Positions 37,773 through 47,553 are shown, counted from the stretch's first letter. The stretch is 64,000 nucleotides of DNA from Coleofasciculus sp. FACHB-1120 (GCF_014698845.1 NZ_JACJTV010000003.1:338213-402212), one strand, 5' to 3'. The notes: generated by a model from the letters alone, not told the origin. Numbers and translations are program-made.

Positions 37773-38021
37773 ATGGCAGTTAAAGAACGAGTTGGCGTGG
37801 TCGTCAGCGACAAGATGCAAAAGACCGTAGTGGTCACCGTCGAGAACCGCTCGCCGCACCCTAAGTACGGAAAGATTGTAGTGCGTACAAAGCGTTACAA
37901 AGCTCACGATGAAGAAAATCAGTGCAAGGTAGGCGATCGCGTCCGGATTTTGGAAACACGACCTCTGAGCCGCACCAAACGATGGGCAGTCGCTGAAATT
38001 CTCAACCGTGAGGTTCAATAA
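37773..38021 (+). CDS. rpsQ: 30S ribosomal protein S17
   Basis: S17 (82 residues) is a primary binder of 16S rRNA with an OB fold. Key sequences are [40 protein letters not shown] and [23 protein letters not shown]1 site lies within the GDRVRI codons. It is followed by an unusually long 230-bp spacer before rplN. Confidence 0.97.
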   Translation: MAVKERVGVVVSDKMQKTVVVTVENRSPHPKYGKIVVRTKRYKAHDEENQCKVGDRVRILETRPLSRTKRWAVAEILNREVQ

Positions 38022-38029
38022 GTAAAGTT

Positions 38030-38232
38030 ATGGGTTTTGAGTTTGTAAAGGCGGGTTAATCGAAAATCTCGATTTTTTTATACCGAATCTTTAATGAGGT
38101 AAACCTGCCTGTAAAAAGTTCTGAGTGAAAAATTCAAGTTAAAGAATTTCGGGAATAAAAACCACAGTTCAAGTTCTTTCTCTTGTTAAAAACTCAAACC
38201 TTACAACTCAAAACTATTATTCAAAACTCACG
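38030..38232. repeat. Mirrored repeat with inner hairpin, rpsQ-rplN spacer
   Basis: GGGTTTTGAGTTT (38033-38045) is answered by AACTCAAACC and ACTCAAA units (38191-38225). Between them CGAAAATCTCGATTTTTTTAT (38060-38080 region) forms a small hairpin followed by a T run, which might cause partial termination. It is one of the longest spacers in the superoperon. Confidence 0.6.
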
Positions 38233-38251
38233 CATCCGATAGCTAAGAACT

Positions 38252-38620
38252 ATGATTCAGCCCCAATCCTACCTTAATGTCGCAGACAACAGCGGCGCTC
38301 GCAAATTAATGTGCATCCGCGTCTTAGGTGCCAGTGGCCGACGCTATGCCGGTGTTGGCGACGTAATCATTGCGGTTGTCAAAGACGCCATTCCCAACAT
38401 GGCAGTTAAAAAGTCAGATGTTGTGCGAGCCGTGATTGTCCGTACCCGAAAAAATATGCGCCGGGACAGCGGTATGAGTATTCGCTTCGATGATAACGCC
38501 GCCGTCATCATCAACGCAGATGGCAACCCTAGGGGAACGCGCGTTTTTGGACCAGTTGCACGCGAACTGCGCGACAAAAACTTTACCAAAATTGTTTCTC
38601 TAGCTCCGGAGGTACTCTAA
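38252..38620 (+). CDS. rplN: 50S ribosomal protein L14
   Basis: L14 (122 residues) forms intersubunit bridges with 16S r[23 protein letters not shown] and [34 protein letters not shown] and [20 protein letters not shown] are standard. Its stop overlaps the rplX start by one base (TAATG), so translation is coupled. Confidence 0.98.
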   Translation: MIQPQSYLNVADNSGARKLMCIRVLGASGRRYAGVGDVIIAVVKDAIPNMAVKKSDVVRAVIVRTRKNMRRDSGMSIRFDDNAAVIINADGNPRGTRVFGPVARELRDKNFTKIVSLAPEVL

Positions 38621-38988
38621 TGGCCGCGAAAAAACAGTCTAAAAGAAACGGGACGAAGCTTCCCCAGCGTTATAAAATGCACGTCAAAAAAGGCGACACA
38701 GTACAAGTGATTGCCGGTCGTGATAAAGGCAAAGTTGGTGAAATCTTGCGGACGATCCCCCAAGAAAGTCGGGTAATTGTAAAAGGCATCAACATTAAAA
38801 CCAAGCACGTTAAACCTCAGCAAGAAGGTGAATCGGGTCAAATCGTGACAGTGGAGGCACCGATCCATAGCTCTAACGTGATGCTTTACTCGACTCAACA
38901 AAAGATTGCCAGTCGTATTTGCTATACCTTGAATGACGAAGGACGCAAAGTGCGGATGCTCAAAAAAACTGGTGAAATTATTGACTAA
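38620..38988 (+). CDS. rplX: 50S ribosomal protein L24
   Basis: L24 (122 residues) nucleates 50S assembly. The KOW motif is [20 protein letters not shown]. The lysine-rich N-terminus ([19 protein letters not shown]) is longer than in E. coli. The start codon overlaps the rplN stop by one base. A short mirrored spacer precedes rplE. Confidence 0.97.
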   Translation: MAAKKQSKRNGTKLPQRYKMHVKKGDTVQVIAGRDKGKVGEILRTIPQESRVIVKGINIKTKHVKPQQEGESGQIVTVEAPIHSSNVMLYSTQQKIASRICYTLNDEGRKVRMLKKTGEIID

Positions 38989-38991
38989 GTA

Positions 38992-39028
38992 GTTGTTAGT
39001 TAAAGCGAATTGCTAATTACTAACTTCT
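38992..39028. repeat. Small mirrored repeat, rplX-rplE spacer
   Basis: GTTAGTTAAAGCGAATTG and CTAATTACTAAC form a compact hairpin with GTTAGT/ACTAAC arms. Confidence 0.6.
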
Positions 39029-39068
39029 ATTTTCCCTGACCAAGCCCAGGGGTATTAAGGAAAAAACA

Positions 39069-39614
39069 ATGACACAAAAACTGAAAACGCTGTACCAAGA
39101 TACGATCGTTCCTAAACTGATGACTCAGTTTAATTACACGAATACCCATCAGGTACCCAAAGTCATAAAGGTCACAGTTAATCGAGGTCTAGGCGAGGCT
39201 TCTACCAACGCCAAAGCGCTGGAATCTTCCCTCGCTGAAATTGCCAAAATTACGGGTCAAAAACCAGTAGTGACGCGGGCGAAAAAGGCGATCGCTGGAT
39301 TCAAACTTCGCCAAGGTATGCCAGTAGGCGTGATGGTGACTTTGCGTGCGGATCGGATGTATGCCTTTCTCGACCGATTGATTAACCTGTCGCTGCCACG
39401 AATTCGGGACTTTCGCGGCATTAGTCCCAAAAGCTTCGATGGTCGGGGGAATTACAGCTTAGGCATTAGAGAGCAGCTGATATTTCCCGAAATAGAATAC
39501 GACAGCATCGACCAAATTCGGGGTATGGACATTTCCATCATTACTACAGCAAATACCGACGAAGAAGGCCGCGCCTTGCTAAAAGAAATGGGAATGCCTT
39601 TCCGGGATCAATGA
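39069..39614 (+). CDS. rplE: 50S ribosomal protein L5
   Basis: L5 (181 residues) binds 5S rRNA and contacts P-site tRNA. Diagnostic segments are [60 protein letters not shown] and [22 protein letters not shown] 39069 lies after TAAGGAAAAAAC (39057-39068). rpsH begins 24 bp after its end; rpsN (S14), which sits between them in E. coli, is absent here, as expected for cyanobacteria. Confidence 0.98.
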   Translation: MTQKLKTLYQDTIVPKLMTQFNYTNTHQVPKVIKVTVNRGLGEASTNAKALESSLAEIAKITGQKPVVTRAKKAIAGFKLRQGMPVGVMVTLRADRMYAFLDRLINLSLPRIRDFRGISPKSFDGRGNYSLGIREQLIFPEIEYDSIDQIRGMDISIITTANTDEEGRALLKEMGMPFRDQ

Positions 39615-39638
39615 GGCAGTCAAAATAAGGAGGGAATA

Positions 39639-40040
39639 ATGGCGGCGAACGACACAATTTCAGATATGCTGACTCGCATTCGGAATGCGAATCTGGCGCG
39701 GCACCAAACAACAGAAATACCAGCGACCAAGATGACTCGCAGTATTGCCAAAGTCCTCAGGGAGGAAGGCTTTATTGCTGAATTTGAAGAAGTTGGCGAA
39801 GGGATCAAGCAACACTTGCTAATTTCTCTAAAGTACAAAGGTAAAAACCGTCAACCGATTATTAATACCTTGAAGCGGGTCAGCAAACCTGGTCTGCGGG
39901 TTTACTCTAACCGCAAAGAACTACCCCGCGTGCTGGGCGGTATCGGAATTGCGATCATTTCTACCTCCAGCGGCATTATGACTGACCGGGAAGCGCGGCG
40001 TCAGGGTGTAGGTGGAGAAGTGCTTTGCTACATCTGGTAG
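39639..40040 (+). CDS. rpsH: 30S ribosomal protein S8
   Basis: S8 (133 residues) binds the central domain of 16S rRNA and in E. coli represses the spc operon. [20 protein letters not shown] opens the protein, and the C-terminal [20 protein letters not shown] is the RNA-binding end. The ribosome site AAGGAGG (39627-39633) is strong. Confidence 0.98.
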   Translation: MAANDTISDMLTRIRNANLARHQTTEIPATKMTRSIAKVLREEGFIAEFEEVGEGIKQHLLISLKYKGKNRQPIINTLKRVSKPGLRVYSNRKELPRVLGGIGIAIISTSSGIMTDREARRQGVGGEVLCYIW

Positions 40041-40176
40041 ATAAGCTATTAGCTAATAGCTATTAGCTTGATTGGCTGGTAGGTTTCACCAACCTAGAAA
40101 AGCACAGACTTTCGGACTCACCGATAGACCAAAAGCTAACAGCTAACAGCTAACGGCTAACGGCTAATTGATTAGG
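40041..40176. repeat. Heptamer arrays (AGCTATT and GCTAACR), rpsH-rplF spacer
   Basis: AGCTATT/AGCTAAT units (40044-40070) are themselves palindromic. The far end has four GCTAACA/GCTAACG units and GCTAATT (40135-40169). In between, TAGGTTTCACCAACCTA (40080-40096) is a small hairpin. The spacer is 147 bp. Confidence 0.8.
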
Positions 40177-40187
40177 AGGATTAAGTC

Positions 40188-40727
40188 ATGTCTCGTATTG
40201 GCAAACGCCCTATTAATATTCCTGCTAAGGTACAAGTTTCGATCGAAGGGCAACATGTTGCAGTGAAAGGGCCTAAAGGAGAATTATCCAGGGTTCTGCC
40301 ATCTGAGGTGAGTATAGAGCAAGAGGGAGAAACGATCCTGGTCAAGCGGCGAGATGAATCTCGTGCAGCTCGTCAGCGCCACGGTCTTTCTCGGACTTTG
40401 GTTGCCAACATGGTCGATGGAGTTTCCCAAGGATTTCAGCGTCGTCTAGAAATCCAGGGAGTCGGTTATCGTGCCGCAGTTCAAGGTCGCAATCTGGTTC
40501 TGAACGTGGGTTACAGCCATCCAGTTCAGATTGAACCTCCCGACGGTATTCAAATGGCCGTGGAAAACAACACGAATGTGGTTGTAAGCGGCATTGATAA
40601 AGAAATCGTAGGAAACATTGCCGCTCGCATCCGTGCTGTCCGTCCACCGGAAGTCTATAAGGGTAAAGGCATCCGTTATGCGGGTGAAGTGGTAAGACGT
40701 AAAGCTGGAAAGGCAGGTAAGAAGTAA
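40188..40727 (+). CDS. rplF: 50S ribosomal protein L6
   Basis: L6 (179 residues) lies near the sarcin-ricin loop and factor-binding site. Two similar domains are seen. The C-terminal signature [20 protein letters not shown] is intact. AGGAGG (40174-40179) precedes ATG 40188. The spacer to rplR is 2 bp. Confidence 0.98.
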   Translation: MSRIGKRPINIPAKVQVSIEGQHVAVKGPKGELSRVLPSEVSIEQEGETILVKRRDESRAARQRHGLSRTLVANMVDGVSQGFQRRLEIQGVGYRAAVQGRNLVLNVGYSHPVQIEPPDGIQMAVENNTNVVVSGIDKEIVGNIAARIRAVRPPEVYKGKGIRYAGEVVRRKAGKAGKK

Positions 40728-40729
40728 AG

Positions 40730-41092
40730 ATGAAGCTAACTCGTAAAGAATTAATCCAACGTCGGCACCACCGGGTACGGCGTAAGGTAAATGGCAGTAG
40801 TGAGCGTCCTCGGTTAGCTGTCTTTCGATCCAATCAGCACATTTATGTCCAGGTAATTGACGACACTCAACAACGGACTCTTGCCTGTGCCTCAACTTTG
40901 GAGCCGGATCTAAAATCACAGTTAACAACAGGAGCTACCTGTGCCGCCTCTGTTGAGGTAGGGAAGTTAATTGCTCAGCGAGCGATCGCTCAAGGCATTT
41001 CAAGGGTTGTCTTTGACCGAGGCGGCAACCTTTACCACGGTCGAATCAAAGCCCTCGCAGACGCTGCTCGCGAAGCTGGTTTGGATTTCTAA
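40730..41092 (+). CDS. rplR: 50S ribosomal protein L18
   Basis: L18 (120 residues) binds 5S rRNA together with L5. Family segments are [20 protein letters not shown] and [23 protein letters not shown] 40730 lies 2 bp after rplF. It is followed by a mirrored purine-run spacer before rpsE. Confidence 0.97.
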   Translation: MKLTRKELIQRRHHRVRRKVNGSSERPRLAVFRSNQHIYVQVIDDTQQRTLACASTLEPDLKSQLTTGATCAASVEVGKLIAQRAIAQGISRVVFDRGGNLYHGRIKALADAAREAGLDF

Positions 41093-41099
41093 AGCCAAG

Positions 41100-41191
41100 C
41101 ATGCAAAAGGCAAAAGTAAAAAGAAAGAAGTTTTATCTCTAGATTTCTCCCTGTGATTTCTCTTTCTTTTGCCTTTTTACATTTTTAGTTT
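41100..41191. repeat. Mirrored heptamers (AAAAGGC/GCCTTTT), rplR-rpsE spacer
   Basis: AAAAGGCAAAAGTAAAAAG (41104-41122) is followed, after about 35 nt, by CTTTCTTTTGCCTTTTTAC (41163-41181). The arms pair over about 19 positions. The same AAAAGGCAAAAG word occurs at 6632-6643. Confidence 0.85.
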
Positions 41192-41223
41192 TTACTTTCA
41201 CTCTCAAGGTTCAGGATAAAACT

Positions 41224-41748
41224 ATGGCAAAAGAGCGTCGGAAAAGTTCTGCGCGTCGGGAAAAAGAAATCACCTTTCAAGAACGGGTGATTCAGATTCG
41301 TCGTGTTAGTAAGGTCGTCAAAGGCGGTAAAAAACTCAGCTTTCGCGCCATCGTGGTCATTGGCAATGAACGCGGTCAAGTTGGCGTCGGGGTTGGCAAA
41401 GCAAGTGATGTAATTGGAGCTGTTCGCAAAGGCGTTGCCGACGGCAAAAAGCACTTGATTGACATCCCCTTGACCAAGGCAAATTCTATCCCCCATCCCA
41501 TCAACGGAGCCGGGGGTGGTGCCCAAGTGATGATGCGACCCGCAGCCCCAGGAACGGGTGTTATTGCCGGTGGTGCTGTACGTACTGTGCTGGAGTTGGC
41601 TGGTGTCCGTAACATCTTGGCAAAGCAGCTGGGTTCTAATAACCCCTTGAACAATGCTAGAGCTGCCGTTAATGCTCTTTCCACCTTACGTACATTTTCG
41701 GAAGTGGCTGAAGAACGCGGGATTCCTATCGAAAATCTCTACGCCTAA
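41224..41748 (+). CDS. rpsE: 30S ribosomal protein S5
   Basis: S5 (174 residues) supports decoding fidelity and lines the mRNA entry. The dsRNA-binding-like N-terminal domain has [20 protein letters not shown] and [20 protein letters not shown]. The C-terminal domain has [20 protein letters not shown]. The next gene is rplO: rpmD (L30), which separates them in E. coli, is missing, as in cyanobacteria generally. Confidence 0.98.
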   Translation: MAKERRKSSARREKEITFQERVIQIRRVSKVVKGGKKLSFRAIVVIGNERGQVGVGVGKASDVIGAVRKGVADGKKHLIDIPLTKANSIPHPINGAGGGAQVMMRPAAPGTGVIAGGAVRTVLELAGVRNILAKQLGSNNPLNNARAAVNALSTLRTFSEVAEERGIPIENLYA

Positions 41749-41752
41749 ATTT

Positions 41753-41848
41753 AGCCATCAGCGATTAGCTATTAGTGGCTCTCAGTTTAAAGGCAACTTT
41801 AATATCTTAGACAAAAGGCAAAAACTAACAACTAATAGCTAAAAGCTT
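41753..41848. repeat. Mirrored repeat (TTAGCTATTAGT/ACTAATAGCTAA), rpsE-rplO spacer
   Basis: TTAGCTATTAGT (41766-41777) and ACTAATAGCTAA (41830-41841) are exact inverse copies separated by about 52 nt, with further GCAAAAA-type words between. Confidence 0.8.
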
Positions 41849-41890
41849 CCCCAAAAAAAAATTAAGTCGTCAATTCTCTAGGTCAAGCGA

Positions 41891-42355
41891 ATGAGATTAG
41901 AAGATGCAGTTCCTAAAAAAGGCTCAAAGAAGCGCCGCCGACGCATTGGACGAGGCATAGCGGCTGGTCAAGGGGCCAGTGGTGGCTTTGGGATGCGCGG
42001 TCAAAAATCGAGATCGGGGCGGAGCACACGACCCGGTTTTGAAGGTGGACAAATGCCACTGTACCGCCGCCTGCCTAAGTTAAAGCACTTTACGGTCATT
42101 AATCGTAAGCAATACACTACGATCAACGTAAGTAAGCTGGCATCACTCCCTGCTAACACGGAAGTAACTCTAGACTCATTGATGGAGTCGGGTATTGTCA
42201 CTGCCAATAAAGGTTCGCTGAAAGTACTCGGTGACGGGGAACTGAATGTGGCTCTGAACGTAAAAGCAGCTGCTTTCACTAGCTCGGCTCGCAGCAAGAT
42301 TGAAGCTGCTGGTGGCAGTTGCGAAGTTGTTTCTGCCCGTGCCCGTAAGGGTTAA
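41891..42355 (+). CDS. rplO: 50S ribosomal protein L15
   Basis: L15 (154 residues) stabilises several 23S rRNA domains. The basic, glycine-rich N-terminus ([20 protein letters not shown] and [20 protein letters not shown]) and the folded C-terminal domain are both present. The 47-bp spacer leads to secY, the usual neighbour. Confidence 0.97.
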   Translation: MRLEDAVPKKGSKKRRRRIGRGIAAGQGASGGFGMRGQKSRSGRSTRPGFEGGQMPLYRRLPKLKHFTVINRKQYTTINVSKLASLPANTEVTLDSLMESGIVTANKGSLKVLGDGELNVALNVKAAAFTSSARSKIEAAGGSCEVVSARARKG

Positions 42356-42402
42356 GCACATTGCATGCCAGCGTCTCTTGCTCATCGTTGAGGTATCCCT
42401 TC

Positions 42403-43743
42403 ATGGTCGTTAGTCGAGACAAAAGCCCAACTGCTCAGGAAACCTTTGCACAGATGGCTCAAGCAGCCGGTCTTAGAGGTCGACTGCTTCTCACCATCGG
42501 CTTGCTGATTTTAGTTCGCATTGGCATCTTTTTGCCAGTACCGGGAATTGACCGGGCTAGGTTTGCTCAAGATATTCAAAATAACCAATTAATTGGATTT
42601 CTGGACATCTTCTCTGGGGGTGGAATTACTGCCTTGGGGATTTTTGCTCTGGGGATTTTGCCCTATATCAATGCCTCGATCATTATCCAACTGCTAACAG
42701 CCGCTATCCCTGCTTTGGAGAAATTGCAGAAGGATGAAGGAGAAGCGGGAAGGCGAAAAATCTCTCAGATTACTCGCTATGTAGCGCTGGGAGGGGCTTT
42801 GATTCAAACTACCTTCATTTCGATATGGCTTGAACGCTATGCAACGAACGTTCAGGGACCTCTGTTCATTGCGGAGACTGCACTTGCTTTAACAGCTGGT
42901 TCGATGTTTGTTATGTGGGTGTCAGAGCTGATTACTGAGCGGGGGGTTGGTAACGGTGCTTCTTTGTTGATTTTTATCAATATTGTTGCCGTTCTACCTA
43001 AATCGCTTGGACAAACTATTAATTACGCCCAGGTTGACAATCGCAATGTGGGACCAGTGATCATTCTGCTGCTCGTTTTCCTCGTCATGATCCTGGGAAT
43101 TGTGTTTGTTCAGGAGGGAACCAGACGGATTCCAATTATTTCAGCACGCCGACAGGTGGGCAAACGGCTCTACCGGGAAAGAACTAGCTACCTGCCTTTG
43201 CGGCTAAACCAGGGTGGCGTTATGCCGATCATCTTTGCGTCTTCCGTTTTGATTTTCCCAGGTTTCCTAGCTCAGATTACTCAAAACACAGGCAATAACC
43301 CGGTTTTGAGTCAAGTTCATCAAGTTCTCAACCAAGTTGCGAATGCTCTAAATCCGAACAGTCAGACGCCTGGAGTTTATGAGGTTGTTTATCTGATTTT
43401 GATTCTGTTTTTCAGCTATTTTTACGCCTCTTTAATTGTAAATCCTGTGGATTTATCACAGAACTTGAAAAAAATGGGAGCCAGCATCCCAGGGATCCGT
43501 CCGGGTCGGGCTACTAGCGATTATGTGGAAGGAGTTTTGAACCGGCTAACTTTTTTAGGCGCTATCTTTTTGGGATTAGTGGCAATCGTGCCAACAATTG
43601 TAGAAAGAGCCACCGGCATTACAACTTTTCAAGGGCTGGGAGCGACTTCTTTGCTAATTCTAGTGGGCGTGGCAATTGATACCGCGAAGCAAATCCAAAC
43701 TTATGTCATTTCCCAGCGCTATGAAGGAATGGTGAAGCAGTAG
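42403..43743 (+). CDS. secY: Protein translocase subunit SecY
   Basis: SecY is the pore of the Sec translocon in plasma and thylakoid membranes. ATG 42403 after TTGAGGT gives 446 residues ([19 protein letters not shown]). The plug and pore regions are seen at [12 protein letters not shown] and [20 protein letters not shown], with ten hydrophobic helices in all. The cytosolic loop [20 protein letters not shown] interacts with SecA/ribosome. Its partner secG is at 56830. The last base overlaps the first base of adk. Confidence 0.97.
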   Translation: MVVSRDKSPTAQETFAQMAQAAGLRGRLLLTIGLLILVRIGIFLPVPGIDRARFAQDIQNNQLIGFLDIFSGGGITALGIFALGILPYINASIIIQLLTAAIPALEKLQKDEGEAGRRKISQITRYVALGGALIQTTFISIWLERYATNVQGPLFIAETALALTAGSMFVMWVSELITERGVGNGASLLIFINIVAVLPKSLGQTINYAQVDNRNVGPVIILLLVFLVMILGIVFVQEGTRRIPIISARRQVGKRLYRERTSYLPLRLNQGGVMPIIFASSVLIFPGFLAQITQNTGNNPVLSQVHQVLNQVANALNPNSQTPGVYEVVYLILILFFSYFYASLIVNPVDLSQNLKKMGASIPGIRPGRATSDYVEGVLNRLTFLGAIFLGLVAIVPTIVERATGITTFQGLGATSLLILVGVAIDTAKQIQTYVISQRYEGMVKQ

Positions 43744-44309
43744 TGACGCGATTGATTTTTTTGGGGCCGCCAGGGGCGGGAAAGGGAACTCAGGCACATA
43801 TCCTCGCTCAAGACTTGGAGATTCCTCATATTTCCACGGGTGACATCTTGAGAAATGCCAAGGCTGCTGGAACCGAACTCGGTTTAAAGGCAAAGTCTTT
43901 TATGGATCGGGGTGAGTTGGTTCCAGATACTTTGATATTGGATCTGGTGCGCGATCGCCTGAGCCAAACGGATGCCCAACCCGGTTGGATTTTAGATGGT
44001 TTCCCGCGTACCGTCTCTCAGGCAACTTTCCTGGATGAATTGTTGCAGGAATTAGATCAAGTCTCCGATTGCGTTCTCAACCTGGAAGTTCGGGACGAAG
44101 TGTTGGTGGAGCGGATGCTGGAACGAGGGCGTAAGCAAGGACGCGCGGATGATACAGAAGAAGTCATTCGTCGCCGTTTGGAAGTTTATCGCAACCAAAC
44201 GGCTCCATTAATTGATTTCTACGAGAAACGCCAACAGTTGGTTTCAGTTGATGGCGATCGCTCTCTAGAGGAAGTTACTTCTGCACTCAAACAAGTTGTT
44301 CATTCTTGA
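43743..44309 (+). CDS. adk: Adenylate kinase
   Basis: Adk catalyses ATP + AMP to 2 ADP. The P-loop [10 protein letters not shown] is at residues 7-16; the AMP site has STGDILR, and [10 protein letters not shown] follows. At 188 residues it is the short form: the long zinc-type LID domain is replaced by a short loop around [14 protein letters not shown] 43743 shares its G with the secY TAG, so translation is coupled. A 194-bp spacer follows before infA. Confidence 0.97.
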   Translation: MTRLIFLGPPGAGKGTQAHILAQDLEIPHISTGDILRNAKAAGTELGLKAKSFMDRGELVPDTLILDLVRDRLSQTDAQPGWILDGFPRTVSQATFLDELLQELDQVSDCVLNLEVRDEVLVERMLERGRKQGRADDTEEVIRRRLEVYRNQTAPLIDFYEKRQQLVSVDGDRSLEEVTSALKQVVHS

Positions 44310-44337
44310 GAGAGTGGGTGCAATCTCCCAGATATTT

Positions 44338-44390
44338 GGAGTCAGTTTACTGCCAATCCACTTCCCAGACTGGCGGCTGGGACTGACTCC
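44338..44390. repeat. Inverted repeat in the adk-infA spacer
   Basis: GGAGTCAG (44338-44345) pairs with CTGACTCC (44383-44390). An inner CCCAG/CTGGG stem (about 44365-44380) lies within. There is no T run, so it is more likely an mRNA-processing or regulatory hairpin than a terminator. Confidence 0.55.
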
Positions 44391-44503
44391 CAACTGAACG
44401 AAGTAAATTTTGATAAAATATGTTAATAAGACCTTGACTGTCAATCAGGGGCATGATCCGTGAATGACTGTAGGCAAGCTGAAGAATTGAGGAAAAGGAT
44501 AAC

Positions 44504-44731
44504 TTGGCTAAACAAGATTTAATTGAAATGGAAGGCACGGTAACAGAATCCCTGCCTAATGCGATGTTTCGCGTCGATTTAGATAATGGGTTTAATGTAT
44601 TAGCCCATATTTCCGGAAAAATTCGTCGGAATTACATCAAAATTCTACCGGGCGATCGCGTCAAAGTGGAACTCACTCCATACGACCTAACCAAAGGCAG
44701 GATTACTTACCGACTGCGTAACAAAAAGTAG
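44504..44731 (+). CDS. infA: Translation initiation factor IF-1
   Basis: IF-1 (75 residues) occupies the 30S A site during initiation. The OB-fold sequence [20 protein letters not shown] and then [20 protein letters not shown] is diagnostic. The start is TTG 44504 after GAGGAAAAGGA; no in-frame ATG exists before the conserved core, so a TTG start must be used. This may couple its level to initiation fidelity, as for other initiation factors with rare starts; that is inference. Confidence 0.96.
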   Translation: MAKQDLIEMEGTVTESLPNAMFRVDLDNGFNVLAHISGKIRRNYIKILPGDRVKVELTPYDLTKGRITYRLRNKK

Positions 44732-44801
44732 TGGCGAAAAAAGCGATTCGCTCATCTTAAAAAAGCTTGTCTTAATTAAAAAATTCGTCAAGCAGATGAA
44801 C

Positions 44802-44830
44802 TTTAAAATACACTTAAAAAGTGATATAAT
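44802..44830 (+). promoter_or_regulatory. Internal promoter upstream of rpmJ
   Basis: TTTAAA (44802-44807) and a perfect TATAAT (44825-44830) are separated by 17 bp. The rpmJ ATG is 30 bp further on. This would give separate transcription of the rpmJ-rpsM-rpsK-rpoA-rplQ section. Confidence 0.7.
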
Positions 44831-44859
44831 GTAGAGCTTGCAATGTAGCCAAAATAGGC

Positions 44860-44973
44860 ATGAAAGTTCGAGCATCAGTCCGAAAAATTTGTGAAAAATG
44901 CCGCGTCATTCGGCGGCGCGGTCGAGTCATGGTGATTTGTTCTAACCCAAAACACAAGCAACGCCAAGGTTAA
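44860..44973 (+). CDS. rpmJ: 50S ribosomal protein L36
   Basis: This 37-residue protein begins [20 protein letters not shown]. It carries the zinc site C11, C14, C27 and H32, so it is the zinc-binding form of L36. It lies between infA and rpsM, the usual place. A TATAAT promoter is 30 bp upstream of ATG 44860; no strong ribosome site is seen. Confidence 0.96.
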   Translation: MKVRASVRKICEKCRVIRRRGRVMVICSNPKHKQRQG

Positions 44974-45034
44974 CTCAACCCGAACCTCAGAACAAGTTTA
45001 TAGCACTAAAAGCAAGACTAGGGAGAAAACAAGC

Positions 45035-45418
45035 GTGGCACGGATTGCTGGGGTAGACCTTCCTCGCGATAAGCGCGTAGAAATTGGTCTGACTTACATC
45101 TATGGAATTGGACTCTCGCGCTCCAAAGAAATTTTGGTAGCATCCAAAGTTAATCCAGACACAAGAGTAAAAGACTTAAGTGATTCAGACGTTGCTGCCC
45201 TGCGCGAAGCAGTGGAAAGCAACTATCAGATTGAAGGAGACCTCAGACGCTGGGAGGCAATGAACATCAAGCGCCTGATTGACATTGGCACCTATCGGGG
45301 TCGGCGTCATCGGATGGGCTTGCCAGTTCGGGGTCAACGAACCCGTACAAATGCGAGAACTCGTCGGGGCAGGCGTCTCACAGTCGCAGGTAAGAGAAAG
45401 GCACCAGGGCCTAAATAA
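45035..45418 (+). CDS. rpsM: 30S ribosomal protein S13
   Basis: S13 (127 residues) bridges the 30S head to the 50S and contacts P-site tRNA. GTG 45035 follows [35 protein letters not shown] and [20 protein letters not shown] with the basic tail are standard. Confidence 0.98.
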   Translation: MARIAGVDLPRDKRVEIGLTYIYGIGLSRSKEILVASKVNPDTRVKDLSDSDVAALREAVESNYQIEGDLRRWEAMNIKRLIDIGTYRGRRHRMGLPVRGQRTRTNARTRRGRRLTVAGKRKAPGPK

Positions 45419-45535
45419 CCTGCTTCTGTTAGCTGAAAAGCTAAAAGCAGAGGCTCGAATTTCGTTTGTTTGCTAAAGGCGAACTTAACCAACCAATTCA
45501 GCCAACCCATTATAACTACTGTCAATTAGATCCCA

Positions 45536-45931
45536 ATGGCGCGACAACCAACAAAAAAAACTGGTCCAAAAAAACAAAAACGCAACGTACCTAATGGCGT
45601 AGCCTTCATCCAGTCCACTTTTAACAACACGATTGTCACGATTTCTGACACGAACGGGGACGTACTTTCCTGGGCTTCAGCTGGCTCAAGTGGCTTTAAG
45701 GGAGCTAAGAAAGGAACTCCTTTTGCAGCGCAAACCGCAGCTGAAAGTGCGGCTCGCCGAGCGACCGATCAAGGGATGCGTCAGATTGAAGTGATGGTTA
45801 GCGGTCCAGGAGCTGGTCGGGAAACCGCGATTCGAGCGCTGCAAGGGGCGGGGCTAGAAATTACCTTAATTCGAGATGTGACGCCAATCCCCCACAATGG
45901 CTGTCGTCCGCCCAAGCGACGTCGAGTCTAG
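45536..45931 (+). CDS. rpsK: 30S ribosomal protein S11
   Basis: S11 (131 residues) lies on the 30S platform near the E site. Conserved segments are [39 protein letters not shown] and [19 protein letters not shown]. It is followed at once by a perfect palindrome (45933-45964) before rpoA. Confidence 0.98.
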   Translation: MARQPTKKTGPKKQKRNVPNGVAFIQSTFNNTIVTISDTNGDVLSWASAGSSGFKGAKKGTPFAAQTAAESAARRATDQGMRQIEVMVSGPGAGRETAIRALQGAGLEITLIRDVTPIPHNGCRPPKRRRV

Positions 45932-45932
45932 G

Positions 45933-45964
45933 ATTGCTTTGACAGCGATCGCTGTCAAAGCAAT
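45933..45964. repeat. Perfect 32-bp palindrome centred on HIP1, rpsK-rpoA spacer
   Basis: ATTGCTTTGACAGCGA (45933-45948) is the exact inverse of 45949-45964. The centre is GCGATCGC (45945-45952). In RNA it would form a 14-bp stem with a GAUC loop. It begins two bases after the rpsK stop and is followed by TATTAATTATC rather than a clean T run. Confidence 0.95.
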
Positions 45965-46088
45965 TATTAATTATCAGCAAGTGGCAAACAAGTTAACTGC
46001 TGAGTTGGCATTGAGACAGCAAGGGCAATGCTAGGAAAGCGCTTTTAGCGTTTTTTCCAGGGGTTTTATGAAGAAGGGAGGTCACTCC

Positions 46089-47036
46089 GTGGCGCAGTTT
46101 CAAATTGAGTGTGTAGAGTCCAAAACTGAGAATAATCGGAGCCAATATAGCAAATTTGTCCTGGAGCCTCTAGAACGCGGTCAAGGCACCACCGTTGGCA
46201 ATGCGCTGAGGCGGGTTCTACTGTCTAACTTAGAAGGGACAGCCGTAACAGCTGTTCGGATTGCAGGGGTTAATCATGAGTTTGCCACAGTTGAGGGAGT
46301 GCGGGAGGATGTCCTAGAAATTCTGCTGAACATGAAGGACATTGTACTCAAAAGTCATTCCTCCCATCCCCAAATTGCTCGATTAACTGTCACAGGCCCA
46401 GCAACGGTGACAGCGGGACGATTTGATTTACCCTCCGAAGTTGAGGTAGTCGATCCCAATCAATACGTTGCCACTCTAGCAGACGACGCTAGGCTGGAAA
46501 TGGAATTTCGTATCGAACGAGGAAAGGGATATCGCGCAGTAGACCGGACACGAGACGAAACTGCTGCTTTGGACTTCCTCCAGATTGACGCTGTGTTTAT
46601 GCCGGTGCATAAAGTTAACTACAGCATTGAAGATGCCCGAATTGACGGGTCTTTGGAAAGAGACCGGCTAATCCTGGAAATCTGGACGAATGGTAGCCTT
46701 AGTCCCCAAGAGGCACTTTCTCAAGCAGCGAGTATTTTGGTGGATTTGTTCAATCCCCTGAAAGATATCACCCTCGATCCGATGACGGTAGACTATACCG
46801 ATGACGAAGATCCCACCAGCCAGATTCCAATCGAAGAATTGCAGCTTTCGGTGAGGGCATACAACTGTCTCAAGCGAGCGCAAATTAACTCTGTAGCCGA
46901 CTTGCTGGATTACAGCCAAGAGGATCTGCTAGAGATTAAAAACTTTGGTCAAAAGTCGGCAGAAGAAGTTATCGAAGCCTTGCAGCGGCGGCTAGGAATT
47001 ACCCTGCCCCACGAAAAGGTTGCGAAAACAACTTGA
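46089..47036 (+). CDS. rpoA: DNA-directed RNA polymerase subunit alpha
   Basis: RpoA dimerises to nucleate RNA polymerase assembly. GTG 46089 is preferred over an upstream ATG 46068, because GGGAGGT (46077-46083) lies 5-6 nt before it and VAQFQIECVESKTE matches the cyanobacterial N-terminus; this gives 315 residues. The N-terminal domain has EPLERGQGTTVGNALRRVLL, and the C-terminal DNA-binding domain has LSVRAYNCLKRAQINSVADL and LLEIKNFGQKSAEEVIEAL. Confidence 0.97.
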   Translation: MAQFQIECVESKTENNRSQYSKFVLEPLERGQGTTVGNALRRVLLSNLEGTAVTAVRIAGVNHEFATVEGVREDVLEILLNMKDIVLKSHSSHPQIARLTVTGPATVTAGRFDLPSEVEVVDPNQYVATLADDARLEMEFRIERGKGYRAVDRTRDETAALDFLQIDAVFMPVHKVNYSIEDARIDGSLERDRLILEIWTNGSLSPQEALSQAASILVDLFNPLKDITLDPMTVDYTDDEDPTSQIPIEELQLSVRAYNCLKRAQINSVADLLDYSQEDLLEIKNFGQKSAEEVIEALQRRLGITLPHEKVAKTT

Positions 47037-47037
47037 A

Positions 47038-47135
47038 GTATGGAGTAAGGGGTAATGGGTAAAATCAATTACCTGTTACCAATTACTTTTTCACCGAGTA
47101 CCCATAGCAGTTACCAATTACCAATTAGCAAGTCA
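47038..47135. repeat. Mirrored heptamers (GGTAATG/ATTACC), rpoA-rplQ spacer
   Basis: GGGGTAATGGGTAA is followed by ATTACCTGTTACCAATTAC and, after a gap, ACCCATAGCAGTTACCAATT. The unit is the same GGTAATx/ATTACCx pair as in the rpsC-rplP spacer. Confidence 0.8.
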
Positions 47136-47143
47136 AAATCGTT

Positions 47144-47494
47144 ATGCGTCACTGTCGTCGTATTCCAAAACTGGGTAAACCCGCCGACCAGCGTCGAGCG
47201 CTTTTGAGGGCGCTGGCAACAGAACTAATCCGTCAGGGTCGAATCACCACCACTAAGACGCGAGCCAAGGCGCTGCGACCGGAAGTGGAAAAAATGATTA
47301 CTCTGGCAAAGGACGGATCTCTGGCAGCTCGTAGACAAGCCTTGGGCTACATTTATGACAAACAGTTGGTTCATGCCCTGTTTGAGCAAGCCGCTAGCCG
47401 TTATGGCGAACGTAACGGAGGATACACCCGTATCCTGCGAACCGTGCCACGTCGGGGCGATAATGCTGAAATGGCTATTATCGAGCTGGTTTAA
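47144..47494 (+). CDS. rplQ: 50S ribosomal protein L17
   Basis: L17 (116 residues) sits near the tunnel exit. [20 protein letters not shown] and [20 protein letters not shown] with [20 protein letters not shown] match the family. It directly follows rpoA as in most bacteria. Confidence 0.97.
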   Translation: MRHCRRIPKLGKPADQRRALLRALATELIRQGRITTTKTRAKALRPEVEKMITLAKDGSLAARRQALGYIYDKQLVHALFEQAASRYGERNGGYTRILRTVPRRGDNAEMAIIELV

Positions 47495-47553
47495 AGTGAG
47501 GGATTGAGGACTGAGAGCATTCAAAACTCACAACTCAAAACTCGCAACTCATC

